From IMG/VR virus record IMGVR_UViG_3300025107_000016, positions 1-22,407 of that record: a stretch of 22,407 nucleotides of DNA. The stretch is one strand, 5' to 3'. Of this stretch, positions 6,451 through 13,620 are shown in pieces. Within the stretch, counting starts at the first letter, position 1. Each line of letters opens with the position of its first letter. Position numbers and translations under genes: made by a program. The DNA comes from a virus. The notes below the pieces were generated by a model. It saw only the letters and a list, made by a program, of their open reading frames with translations, had not been told where the DNA came from and made no database searches.

Positions 6451-8198
6451 CGTGCAGTCCGATCAATCTTGCCGGTGACAACCTGGGTGATCTTTTCACC
6501 ATCCAGATGCAGATTGATTTCAAGCGCCTGTTGCGCTTCTTTGTTACCAAGCCACGAAAGCATCGTTGCAATTGTCCCGCCCAATGTTTCCTGAGCATCA
6601 GACCCCTCAAATCCAGCCTTGTTTATCAAGGTACCAGCGCCATAACCAAGTGCACCTGCTGCGGTCACCATTGCGAGAGATGCCGCCATCGCACCGGTAC
6701 CTAATGCAGCAATCTCCGGAAGAGTGGAGTAAGCAATCCATTTTGCGCCAGTTGCAACAGTTTTTAATAAACCCGGTGCCGCAGCTGCAGCCGCAGTTGA
6801 TGCGGCTACATCGGCAGTTATACTTGCCGCACTACTGCCAGCCATTTGCGCAAAGTTAGTCACATAAACCGGAGTTATACCAGCCGCAGCTTCGAGTGCT
6901 TTACCCGTTGCCACGCCTGCGCCCACACTGCCGAATTTACCCGCGATAGCCTTGATGCCCATACTGCCATAACGCGCCGCAGCGAGCGTGCCCAGCACTG
7001 CACCTGTGCCGCCCAGCAACATATCCTTGCCACTCATACCAAGGCCGCCGTTTTCCTTTTTATCCATAGACCAGCGAATGGTATTGGATAAAGTCTCATT
7101 GATTGGCTTGGAAAAATCATCCGCCGCTTGCCTGAGCGCAGCACCAAGCCGACCTGTCTGAGATACAGAATTATCCAACGCATCCTGGAGGTCTTTTTTT
7201 AGTGTGCCACTAGCCCCCTCGATCGTTTTTCCAAACTGTCTGGACTTAACCAGCATGTCGCCAGATAGCAGGGTACGCATACCCTTGATCGTATCGAGAT
7301 CGGCTTTACCAAATGCAGCTGACATAAAGGCGTCTCGCCCTTGGTCGGTTTTAAGTTTATCGTATTGAGTCTTAATGTCCTGCAATACCTCAGCTGCTGC
7401 GCGTCGCGTGCCGTCTTTGTTGAAAAACTGCACGCCGGTGGCTTGGCTTGCCGACTTGCGATAGTTGGCATTATTGAATAAACGCAGCGTGCTATCTGCC
7501 AGTGTGGCCAGCCGTTCAGGCTGGCGCTCTACCAGGGATAATGTCTCCGTGAAAGCCAGCGTCTGATCGAAGTTCATCCCGGCCGCTTTCGCATTCACAC
7601 CGATACGCGAGAAAACATCAGACAACCCCTCCAGCTCTGCATTGCCGAGCCTGCCAGCGACGGTCATTTTATCCAGCAATTTCAGCGCCAGACCCGGCTT
7701 GGAAAGATCAAAATCAAATGCCTGACCAGCCACACTCAGCGCACCAGATAAAGTGTCAGCTTGCGACCCGGTAACAGCCATCGCAATGTTGATATCTTTA
7801 ATGGTGGAGCGAGCGGCGTCCCAAGACATACCGGACTGGATGAGATTATTGAAACCTTGCTGAAGATCTTCGACAGGCTTGCCGGTTTCCTGCGCCATCT
7901 TAAAAAGCTCGGCGCGCAATGCAGCAACCTGCGCTTTACTGGCACCCGCTGTCTGGCCGATCTGTATCAGGGATTGATCCAGCTTTGCTGCTTTGATGAC
8001 TTGCTGAGCAACGGAAAGACTCACGCCGATGCTCGCCAGCTTTCCGGATAGGCTATTGAAACTAGACTTTAACGAGTCGAACTCATTACGCGCGAAATTT
8101 CCGAAGCGTTTTACCGACCCGCTTGCTTGCGTCAGGCCATTTTTAAGGCCAGAGCTATTGGCAATTAGCCGCAATGCAAGGGTAAGATCATTTGCCAT
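6441..8198 (-). CDS. Tail tape measure protein (Mu gp42-like)
   Basis: A 585-residue tape measure protein that sets tail length and is probably ejected ahead of DNA. About residues 60-330 match the TP901-type tape-measure core in style (AKLDQSLIQIGQTAGASKAQV, LQQGFNNLIQSGMSW, GRLGNAELEGLSDVFSRIGVNAKAAGMNFDQTLAFTETLSL). About residues 390-550 form an Ala/Gly-rich hydrophobic region expected of the membrane-entering part. Using the usual 0.15 nm per residue gives a tail near 85-90 nm. The ATG at 8198 has only a weak purine-rich site but lies within the end of the chaperone's frameshift reading frame, so initiation may be coupled to it. Confidence 0.93.
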   Translation of the reverse strand: MANDLTLALRLIANSSGLKNGLTQASGSVKRFGNFARNEFDSLKSSFNSLSGKLASIGVSLSVAQQVIKAAKLDQSLIQIGQTAGASKAQVAALRAELFKMAQETGKPVEDLQQGFNNLIQSGMSWDAARSTIKDINIAMAVTGSQADTLSGALSVAGQAFDFDLSKPGLALKLLDKMTVAGRLGNAELEGLSDVFSRIGVNAKAAGMNFDQTLAFTETLSLVERQPERLATLADSTLRLFNNANYRKSASQATGVQFFNKDGTRRAAAEVLQDIKTQYDKLKTDQGRDAFMSAAFGKADLDTIKGMRTLLSGDMLVKSRQFGKTIEGASGTLKKDLQDALDNSVSQTGRLGAALRQAADDFSKPINETLSNTIRWSMDKKENGGLGMSGKDMLLGGTGAVLGTLAAARYGSMGIKAIAGKFGSVGAGVATGKALEAAAGITPVYVTNFAQMAGSSAASITADVAASTAAAAAAPGLLKTVATGAKWIAYSTLPEIAALGTGAMAASLAMVTAAGALGYGAGTLINKAGFEGSDAQETLGGTIATMLSWLGNKEAQQALEINLHLDGEKITQVVTGKIDRTARRS

Positions 8199-8675
8199 TT
8201 TTTCTTGTACTCACAAATCGTTGTTTTGTGCCATCACGGCGTGCCGACTTTTTACCGGTCGCTTCACAAATAAGGTCGAGATAAGCAACCACCTCGACCT
8301 CAGACATTTCCAGTACATCCGACCTGCTAAAGCCATGCTTGACAAGTGCAAGCGTTGCTAGCCGATAGGGGTTAAGCTGGCCTTCGGCGGCTGAAACTTT
8401 TTTTCCAGATTCTCCTGCACCACCTGTATTGCTGCCAGATCAACATCGAACAGCTCCGCCAGCAATGCCGCCGTGATCTGCTCTTTAGGAATATCGCCCA
8501 GCTCAACAAGCTGCTTTGCCAAAACAGCAATGTAAAACTTCAAGCCGCTATCACTTTCTACCTCGGCAATCGCATCAAGCGTATCGCGTACTTTTGCGGG
8601 GCGAATCTTGAAGCGGGAATGCCTTTTCCCAGCAAACTCCAGCCCGATCGGCAGGACGCCATCAGCCGTGATCAT
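8188..8675 (-). CDS. Tail assembly chaperone, -1 frameshift product (gp41 plus T-like extension)
   Basis: Reading gp41 from 8675 to the slippery heptamer A AAA AAG (8403-8397) and then slipping to the -1 frame gives an open frame ending with TGA at 8190-8188, 162 residues in all. The extension begins VSAAEGQLNPYRLATLALVK and includes HGFSRSDVLEMSEVEVVAYLDL. It has no start codon of its own, fills the otherwise empty 159 nt before the tape measure, and overlaps the tape-measure start by 11 nt. This is the layout of lambda G/GT-type tail chaperones, in which a minority longer product bridges tube and tape measure. Mu itself is reported to use a frameshift here (of a different size, as I recall). 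The frame is seen directly; efficiency is unknown. Confidence 0.82.
8358..8675 (-). CDS. Tail assembly chaperone (Mu gp41-like), unshifted product
   Basis: A 105-residue Mu-like gp41/TAC protein starting at the ATG at 8675, whose ATGA overlaps the tube stop. An upstream in-frame ATG at 8696 would add seven residues (MPARGGG) inside the tube gene and is less likely. Family features are LPIGLEFAGKRHSRFKIRPAKVRDTLDAI near the N-terminus and the acidic helical middle (LVELGDIPKEQITAALLAELFDVDLAAIQ). Normal translation ends at TAG 8360-8358 after ASLTPIG. It is the more abundant of two products if frameshifting occurs at 8403-8397. Confidence 0.88.
   Translation of the reverse strand: MITADGVLPIGLEFAGKRHSRFKIRPAKVRDTLDAIAEVESDSGLKFYIAVLAKQLVELGDIPKEQITAALLAELFDVDLAAIQVVQENLEKKFQPPKASLTPIG
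8397..8403 (-). promoter_or_regulatory. Ribosomal frameshift site A AAA AAG
   Basis: In the gp41 frame the minus strand reads GAA AAA AAG TTT, giving the heptamer A AAA AAG in the correct phase for -1 slippage. This is the heptamer used in E. coli dnaX. The -1 frame stays open from here for 69 codons. Upstream, the minus strand carries no perfect Shine-Dalgarno stimulator that I can be sure of, and I did not find a strong downstream stem by eye. Confidence 0.75.
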
Positions 8676-9046
8676 TCCACCACCTCGCGCAGGCAAGCCA
8701 TGCTCAAATCACGCTTGGCTTCGTTGTCAGTGCTGTATTTTTCGCCCACGTCTAGGGTAAAGCAATCCAGATAGCTGGTTCGCTTACCGCCCGCAACGGT
8801 AGGGAATATCGTCAGCTTCGCACCCTCAATGGCTGCCCAGTCAATATCACCAGTCACGGGAATGACTACCGATACCTTGAGGTCGATTTCCTCGACACCC
8901 TTGGAGAAACCTGCTGCTCGACCTGTTCTATTCATGGTCTTGACCAGCTTGCGGCCTGTTTTCTTGGTCACGTCAAGGCTTTCTACTTCCACCTCAACTG
9001 TGTTTACTTCCAGCACAATCGCACCGAGATACTCTTTTAAAGCCAT
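8672..9046 (-). CDS. Tail tube protein (Mu gp40, M-like)
   Basis: A 124-residue Mu-type tail tube protein, polymerising as hexamers inside the sheath. Family features are MALKEYLGAIVLEVNTVEVEV, KKTGRKLVKTMNRTGRAAGFSKGVEEIDLKVSVVIP and GDIDWAAIEGAKLTIFP. Shine-Dalgarno AGGAGA lies 7 nt before the ATG at 9046. It follows the sheath as in Mu, and its TGA overlaps the chaperone ATG. Length is as expected (Mu M is about 118 residues). Confidence 0.93.
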   Translation of the reverse strand: MALKEYLGAIVLEVNTVEVEVESLDVTKKTGRKLVKTMNRTGRAAGFSKGVEEIDLKVSVVIPVTGDIDWAAIEGAKLTIFPTVAGGKRTSYLDCFTLDVGEKYSTDNEAKRDLSMACLREVVE

Positions 9047-9068
9047 GATAATTCTCCTGTATTTATTC

Positions 9069-9090
9069 CCTCTCCCGCAGTCAGGAGAGG
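9069..9090 (-). other. Stem-loop between sheath and tube genes
   Basis: Perfect 7-bp inverted repeat CCTCTCC / GGAGAGG with an 8-nt loop, in the 58-nt gap between the two most highly expressed tail genes. On the mRNA strand it is followed by GAATAAATAC rather than a U-run. It may mark an mRNA processing or stability element rather than a terminator. Confidence 0.5.
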
Positions 9091-9104
9091 TTTATGGTGA
9101 AAGG

Positions 9105-10526
9105 TTACAGATACAGATCGATGCGCCCGGCAAACACATGCAGGCCGTTGACCACGTTGGTCGGGATCTTCGCATCCAGACGGTTCGGGTCTTGCAGGTC
9201 ACGTTCAACGATCAGCTGACCCTTCCACAGATCCACGTTCTGCACGATCTCCAGCTCTTCGAGCTTGTAGAGCACGTCCAGCAGCTCGGAACGCACCTTG
9301 TCGGGTGTACGCGCCGAGAGCTTTTCACGCGGGAAGCGCAGCGCGATACGCTCGCGGCAGGCTTTACGCACATAGTCCAGGGTGCGGATGGTCGTCAGGT
9401 CCAGCATCGAGATGTCCGGAACACCCTGCGCATCAAGCATATAAGTGGTGATGGCGCGCACGATCTGCACCTTCTCGCCCGGGCCTACCTCAGATGGGGT
9501 AATGCCGTTGTACAGCGCGTTCTCCTGCTCGACACGCCCCAGACGGTTCGCCAGCGGGTTCGCCAAAATGCCGATCAGCGGCAAGGTATTGAGCGGCCGC
9601 GCCGGATCCTCTTCACTGGCCACTACCGCACCATAAGCCGCCGCCACTTCAAAGCTAGCCTCAAAGCCGTTCGGCACCAACAAACCACTGATGCGTCCGC
9701 TGTTGATATTGGCAGCCAGCGTGGTACTCGCCGCCAGTGTGCCGGTATGACCAAAGATGCCGATCGCACCGCGCTGCTCTAGTGGACCGGAGACCGCATC
9801 CAGATGGGTACGCAAAGCAGTCAGACTGGTCTGATCGTTCCAGGCACTGATGATGATGTTGTGGCCTGCGGCGAACACCGTGGCCAGCACAGTAGCGATA
9901 TCAGGATCTGTAGCACCGGCAGCCATCGCCACCACCGCAACCGTCACACCCGCAGCCGCAGCGACGGCGCTAACCTTAAGGCCATTGCCCAGCGTGCCAT
10001 TGTTCTTGGCGGTCAGCGTAATCACACCCGCTACAGCAGCAGCGGTCACCGGCAGATCAGGCTGCTTGGCGATCTGCGCTACCAGCGCGGCGGCGATGAT
10101 GGTCGGCGTATCGGCTGCCGTGACGGCCACGACGATCGACTGATCGCCTACGTTTAGCGTGACTACGCCACCGGCAGAGGCATTGCCGCTTATTGTCACC
10201 GTACCCGTTGCGGCTACGGAGGCAGCAGCGTCATCCAGCGCGATCATGGTCAGTGCCAGATAGTTGTTGGCCTGCAACGCCGAACGCGCCATCAGGTGAG
10301 CTACTGAGCCACGCCCGAAGAACGTCGCGGCATCGGCATCTGAGAATACATCCACAGCAACATTGGCCAGCACCGTACCCGCTGCCAGACGCTGACCGAC
10401 GATCAGGGTCTTTTGCATGTTGCCCGGCAAGGTGCGCACGGCCAGCTTGGTGTTGAATTCAAAATACTTGCCCGGCTTGCGGATACTGGCCGGAATGTTG
10501 TCAAAAGCGATATTTGCGCTAGGCAT
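9105..10526 (-). CDS. Contractile tail sheath protein (Mu gp39, L-like)
   Basis: A 473-residue tail sheath subunit. The N-terminus (MPSANIAFDNIPASIRKPGKYFEFNT) and NMQKTLIVGQRLAAGTV are typical of Mu-like sheaths. About residues 100-200 form an Ala/Thr/Val-rich inserted beta domain (GTVTISGNASAGGVVTLNVGDQ). The C-terminal part (LDLTTIRTLDYVRKACRERIALRFPREKL, then a LWKGQLIVERDLQDPNRLDAKIP segment) is the conserved core that contacts the tube and neighbouring subunits. Shine-Dalgarno AAGGGAA precedes the ATG at 10526. Length is close to Mu L (495). Confidence 0.95.
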   Translation of the reverse strand: MPSANIAFDNIPASIRKPGKYFEFNTKLAVRTLPGNMQKTLIVGQRLAAGTVLANVAVDVFSDADAATFFGRGSVAHLMARSALQANNYLALTMIALDDAAASVAATGTVTISGNASAGGVVTLNVGDQSIVVAVTAADTPTIIAAALVAQIAKQPDLPVTAAAVAGVITLTAKNNGTLGNGLKVSAVAAAAGVTVAVVAMAAGATDPDIATVLATVFAAGHNIIISAWNDQTSLTALRTHLDAVSGPLEQRGAIGIFGHTGTLAASTTLAANINSGRISGLLVPNGFEASFEVAAAYGAVVASEEDPARPLNTLPLIGILANPLANRLGRVEQENALYNGITPSEVGPGEKVQIVRAITTYMLDAQGVPDISMLDLTTIRTLDYVRKACRERIALRFPREKLSARTPDKVRSELLDVLYKLEELEIVQNVDLWKGQLIVERDLQDPNRLDAKIPTNVVNGLHVFAGRIDLYL

Positions 10527-10552
10527 TATGTGATTCCCTTCATTCAGAAACA

Positions 10553-10566
10553 GGAGCGCTAGCTCC
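10553..10566 (-). other. Short inverted repeat between gp38 and sheath
   Basis: GGAGC-GCTA-GCTCC, a 5-bp stem with 4-nt loop, lies 1 nt after the gp38 stop and 26 nt before the sheath start. No U-run follows. It is one of several short stems at gene junctions in this operon. Function is inferred only. Confidence 0.35.
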
Positions 10567-10567
10567 G

Positions 10568-10759
10568 TTAGTTTTGTGGGACTGCCCTTGCGGCAGTGGT
10601 AGTTTTAACGGTTGCTTTGACCTCGATCAGATCGCCATCGGTGATGCGTCGCTGGTAATAAGCGCTATCAGGTACGACCACCGCCTTTGCATCGGTGATG
10701 TAATCGTGCGGCTTGCCTTCCATCGGCACTTTTAATCCTGTTGCGGCTATGAGGTTCAT
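10568..10759 (-). CDS. gp38-like small protein (DUF2635)
   Basis: A 63-residue DUF2635 protein, the Mu gp38 homologue, found between the gp37 tail-end protein and the sheath in Mu-like phages. Family features are the GLKVPMEGKPHDYITDAKAVVVPDSAYYQRRITDGDL stretch. Shine-Dalgarno AAGGAT is 6 nt before the ATG at 10759, 9 nt after the gp37 stop. Its exact role is not established; it belongs to the connector/tail assembly set. Confidence 0.88.
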   Translation of the reverse strand: MNLIAATGLKVPMEGKPHDYITDAKAVVVPDSAYYQRRITDGDLIEVKATVKTTTAARAVPQN

Positions 10760-10768
10760 GGCGGATCC

Positions 10769-11374
10769 TTATCGTAAAGTTGTCAAATCTGCAGCATCTG
10801 CGACATCGTCGCCCGGCTTCAGGTAGTAATTGATACCCAGCTTGAGCCACATCGGATCGGTCGGGTCGATCGGCACACGCGGTTCGGTCTCGACAAACTC
10901 GGTGTGCCACTCCCGGGCGAATACGGCTACCGCCTGATTGTTGAGTTTGGTGTTATATAAAGTACGTGTCGCTCCCGGCTTAAAGTGTCCTACGCCCGCC
11001 AACCCCAGATCGTTATTGATCAGCAACAGACCGATATCCTCCAGCATCTGATATGCGCCCACCTCTTTGACCACACCGCCTACCGTCAGGCCATGCCGCG
11101 TCGAACGCTCGCCGCGCACATTACGCGCACCGACCATCACCACAAAAGTGGCAGGCGTCAGCCACTTGCTGCGCGATGTACCGAGCGGCTTGGGCTTGCC
11201 CGTGCCGCCGAACGTCACCCAGACAGCGGGAAACTTACGCACCACCTTACCAAGTTCATCATCCAGCTCACCGCCATAACTGGCGACTTCTGCCAGCGTG
11301 TAGCCCAAGCCTGGTGTAGCAGCATTGGCAGCCTGGATGCGAGCGATGATGGCGTCTTCGATCGTGGCGATCAT
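10769..11374 (-). CDS. gp37-like tail terminator/neck protein (DUF1834)
   Basis: A 201-residue protein of the DUF1834 (Mu gp37, J-like) family, in the position of the tail terminator or neck protein. Typical segments are MIATIEDAIIARIQAAN, KVVRKFPAVWVTFGGTGKP, FVVMVGARNVRGERSTRHG and the late GVGHFKPGATRTLYN. GAGG lies 9 nt before the ATG at 11374, which is 2 nt downstream of the gp36 stop. Length is as expected. No anomalies seen. Confidence 0.88.
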   Translation of the reverse strand: MIATIEDAIIARIQAANAATPGLGYTLAEVASYGGELDDELGKVVRKFPAVWVTFGGTGKPKPLGTSRSKWLTPATFVVMVGARNVRGERSTRHGLTVGGVVKEVGAYQMLEDIGLLLINNDLGLAGVGHFKPGATRTLYNTKLNNQAVAVFAREWHTEFVETEPRVPIDPTDPMWLKLGINYYLKPGDDVADAADLTTLR

Positions 11375-11376
11375 GT

Positions 11377-11799
11377 CTAGCCTCGTGCTGCGCGATCAAA
11401 CACGCGGCCTGTCGGTGTTGCGAATTGCACCGTATTGGTTGGTTGAGCAACATGGTTAGCTGCATCCATACCTAACCCGATTTCGCCCCTGGCGATCTTT
11501 TCCAGAAACTTAATTGCATCCTTGTAGCGATTACGCACCTCATCAGTCTCAGAGACACCCGCGCCACATAAACGGTAGCGTGCGATATCACAGGCAAAAC
11601 CGCTGAGTATCCGGGGCGTACTGGCCAGCGGCAAGACATGTCGCGGAGCAAGGTACGGATCAATCTCGGCGTCGGCCTCAGCCAACGCGTCAGTCAACAC
11701 CAATCCATCAATCACACCTGATCTGGCACGGTCTGTCAGCGCCAGCACTTCGTCCTCGCCGAAGCGTGCGATCATATTGGCCTGGGTGGCGTAAGACAT
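11377..11799 (-). CDS. gp36-like head-tail connector protein (DUF1320)
   Basis: A 140-residue DUF1320 protein (Mu gp36). The start MSYATQANMIARFGEDEVLALTDR and the middle DALAEADAEIDPYLAPRHVLPL are diagnostic, as is the ACDIARYRLCG segment. These proteins are head-completion adaptors that join the portal to the tail, like gp6/gp15 adaptors of other phages. The ATG at 11799 overlaps the last base of the gp35 stop (TAATG), so translation is coupled. Confidence 0.9.
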   Translation of the reverse strand: MSYATQANMIARFGEDEVLALTDRARSGVIDGLVLTDALAEADAEIDPYLAPRHVLPLASTPRILSGFACDIARYRLCGAGVSETDEVRNRYKDAIKFLEKIARGEIGLGMDAANHVAQPTNTVQFATPTGRVFDRAARG

Positions 11800-12032
11800 T
11801 ACTCAGCTGCCTTTCCGGCACCGGAGTCTTGCGCATCGGCGGGGGCATCGGTTTCCACTTCGCTGACGACCAGCATGGCTTCATTCTTGAGCAGCTTGAT
11901 CTCATCCCGGCTCAGCTCGGATACCGGGATCACCGTTGCCTCGCGACCAAATGCACGACCTGCGCGACGAAAACCTTCGCGACTGGATACGATACTGAGT
12001 GCTTTTACTTTTTTTACTTTGGCTTCGGCCAT
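11799..12032 (-). CDS. gp35-like small protein (FluMu N-terminal domain type)
   Basis: A 77-residue protein with the FluMu/Mu gp35-type motif SSREGFRRAGRAFGREATVIPVSELSRDEIKLLK. The C-terminus is acidic and Ala-rich (TDAPADAQDSGAGKAAE). It lies directly after the major capsid gene, as in Mu. A perfect TAGGAGATAGAC site precedes the ATG at 12032, identical to that of the decoration-like gene at 13592. The role is not established beyond head assembly. Confidence 0.88.
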   Translation of the reverse strand: MAEAKVKKVKALSIVSSREGFRRAGRAFGREATVIPVSELSRDEIKLLKNEAMLVVSEVETDAPADAQDSGAGKAAE

Positions 12033-12055
12033 GTCTATCTCCTAATCAATTTGTT

Positions 12056-12085
12056 ACCCCCGCCGCAGATGGGCGGCGCGGGGGT
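12056..12085 (-). other. Strong GC-rich stem-loop after the major capsid gene
   Basis: ACCCCCGCCGC and GCGGCGCGGGGGT pair over about 11 bp with a 2-nt bulge and a 6-nt loop in the 79-nt gap between capsid and gp35. No U-run follows; AACAAATTGATT comes next, then the gp35 ribosome site. It could block 3'-5' exonucleases, giving a high capsid mRNA level, or partly attenuate transcription into the connector genes. This is inference from structure and place. Confidence 0.55.
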
Positions 12086-12111
12086 TAGCGTACTACTCTC
12101 GGGGGGTATTC

Positions 12112-13149
12112 TTATGCAACGGTGCCGTCAGAGCCGAAAGCCAACTGCCAGAAGCCGTAGCCACCCGCAGCACGCGCTTCCGCGCCGAACTTGAACTTCT
12201 TGCGGCTGAAAACATCGTCCGCTTGCGGGTCGGTCTGCTCGACGAATACCGGCGCCTTGCGCTCCTGGTAGATGAACGGCTTGACCGGCTGTGACATATC
12301 CAGCAGGAACCAGGCGGTATCCGAAGTCAGGCGCGCATCCACCACCACCTCGAACGTGCCGCGATAGGGGTTGGTATCGTTCACGGCAAGGAACTCGCTA
12401 TTGCGCAGCTTGAGAGCGGTCGTTTCCAGCGCAGGCGGTACCAGCAACACATTCGGCGTGATGTTCAGCGGGCGACCTTCGTCATCTTTGAACTTGCGCA
12501 TCGCCAGACGCGCGGCGCCGAAGCTGGCCTCGGCCGCAGCACTGGATGCGGCGCTCAACACTTTGGTGCCCTTGTTCGATACTGAAACACCACTGACGGG
12601 GTGATCGGTATCGATGAAGAACTGACCATCGAAACACAGCGAGGCAAAGCTGGCATTAACCAATTCCATGACGATCTCATCCGGCAACTGCTTGGCTGAG
12701 AAGCCTGCCATCTGCGCCTGAGGTGCGTAGATGCCGAGCTGATCATCCTCGATGTCGTTACGATCAACCTCGACCGTCGCCTCGAAGTCGCGGTTGGGGA
12801 TACTGTACTTGAAGGCTTCCAGCGACTTGACGTTCTTATCACCCACCCAGGCACGCATCTTGGGGAATTTTGACAACCAGGCATAGTCGTTCTGCGTGGT
12901 GGTCGAGGTGATCTTCATCGCGATTCTTTCCCAAACACTAGGGGCAGCGTCGAAGGCGTTGTTGAAGGTGGTCTTCAGGCTGATGAAGACATTGGACAGG
13001 TTTTGTTTATTGATGAGCATGCCGCCCATCGCAAAGCCGATGCCGCCATCAGCGAACAGGTCAGTGTGAACAGGTGCGCCGAATGCCAGCGAAGCAAAAG
13101 CCAGTGCGACTAAGCCAGCCAACCATGCCAAAGATTTAAAAGATTTCAT
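12112..13149 (-). CDS. Major capsid protein (Mu gp34, T-like) with signal-like N-terminal leader
   Basis: A 345-residue Mu T-type major head subunit. The core from about residue 44 is diagnostic: MLINKQNLSNVFISLKTTFNNAFD, TTTQNDYAWLSKFPKMRAWVGDK, EVDRNDIEDDQLGIYAPQAQ, and DTDHPVSG further on. Mu-like capsids normally start at the equivalent of M44 (base 13020). Here the only strong ribosome site (AGGAGA, 7 nt spacing) is upstream of 13149, and no good site precedes M41 or M44. The 43 added residues start MKSFKSLAWLAGLVALAFAS, a basic end plus hydrophobic core (about 8-24) with possible A-F-A cleavage sites, like a Sec signal peptide. They may be removed as a propeptide. Confidence 0.94.
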   Translation of the reverse strand: MKSFKSLAWLAGLVALAFASLAFGAPVHTDLFADGGIGFAMGGMLINKQNLSNVFISLKTTFNNAFDAAPSVWERIAMKITSTTTQNDYAWLSKFPKMRAWVGDKNVKSLEAFKYSIPNRDFEATVEVDRNDIEDDQLGIYAPQAQMAGFSAKQLPDEIVMELVNASFASLCFDGQFFIDTDHPVSGVSVSNKGTKVLSAASSAAAEASFGAARLAMRKFKDDEGRPLNITPNVLLVPPALETTALKLRNSEFLAVNDTNPYRGTFEVVVDARLTSDTAWFLLDMSQPVKPFIYQERKAPVFVEQTDPQADDVFSRKKFKFGAEARAAGGYGFWQLAFGSDGTVA

Positions 13150-13187
13150 GTGTGTATCTCCTGATTATTGAATTGATTGTGTGGCGC

Positions 13188-13592
13188 TTACAGTACCCAG
13201 ACGCCGTCTGCTTCCACGCCCAGCACGATGCCTGCTGCCGAACGGGTTGCCCCGCCATTGGTCAGCGCGACTGTCTGATCGTCTGCGATGTAGCAAGCCT
13301 TGCCCAGACTTGCCTGGACAACAGGATCAGCGGCGAGGTTGGCAAACTTGAATGCCTCACCACGGCGCACCATCACAGATTTGGCACTGGCCGCACCGCC
13401 GGTATTATCGATTTGCTCTTCGGCGCGACCCAGATAGGTCAGGGTGGTAGCAGCAGCACCCGGCGTAGCCAAGCCTGCTGCGTTGGCCGCAACCAGTGAA
13501 CCGGCAAAGATCTTGACGTTCGCTGCAAGCGGAACAGAAATCAGCAGCGGGTTTTTAAAATGGGTATTGCGATCAGCCGTAAGTGCAGCCAT
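13188..13592 (-). CDS. Capsid decoration / cement-like protein
   Basis: A 134-residue protein between protease/scaffold and capsid genes. The sequence has a decoration-protein look: MAALTADRNTHFKNPLLISVPL, AANVKIFAGSLVAANAAGLATPG and AAGIVLGVEADGVWVL, similar in style to DUF2190-type cement proteins with a small beta-barrel. Such proteins bind the outside of expanded capsids and stabilise them. The ATG at 13592 has the same TAGGAGATAGAC leader as gp35. The call is by style and position; I cannot check a family match. Confidence 0.7.
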   Translation of the reverse strand: MAALTADRNTHFKNPLLISVPLAANVKIFAGSLVAANAAGLATPGAAATTLTYLGRAEEQIDNTGGAASAKSVMVRRGEAFKFANLAADPVVQASLGKACYIADDQTVALTNGGATRSAAGIVLGVEADGVWVL

Positions 13593-13620
13593 GTCTATCT
13601 CCTAAGTGGTATGTAGTGGG

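Noticed and set aside
8358-8405. Chaperone gene as a pseudogene broken by a one-base error
   Set aside because: The run of seven A is a place where sequencing errors occur, but the heptamer phase is exactly right for -1 slippage and the family is known for this, so a programmed shift is the better reading.
8829-9782. Plus-strand open frame of about 317 codons opposite tube and sheath
   Set aside because: It spans two recognised minus-strand structural genes and the gap between them; composition is that of a shadow frame.
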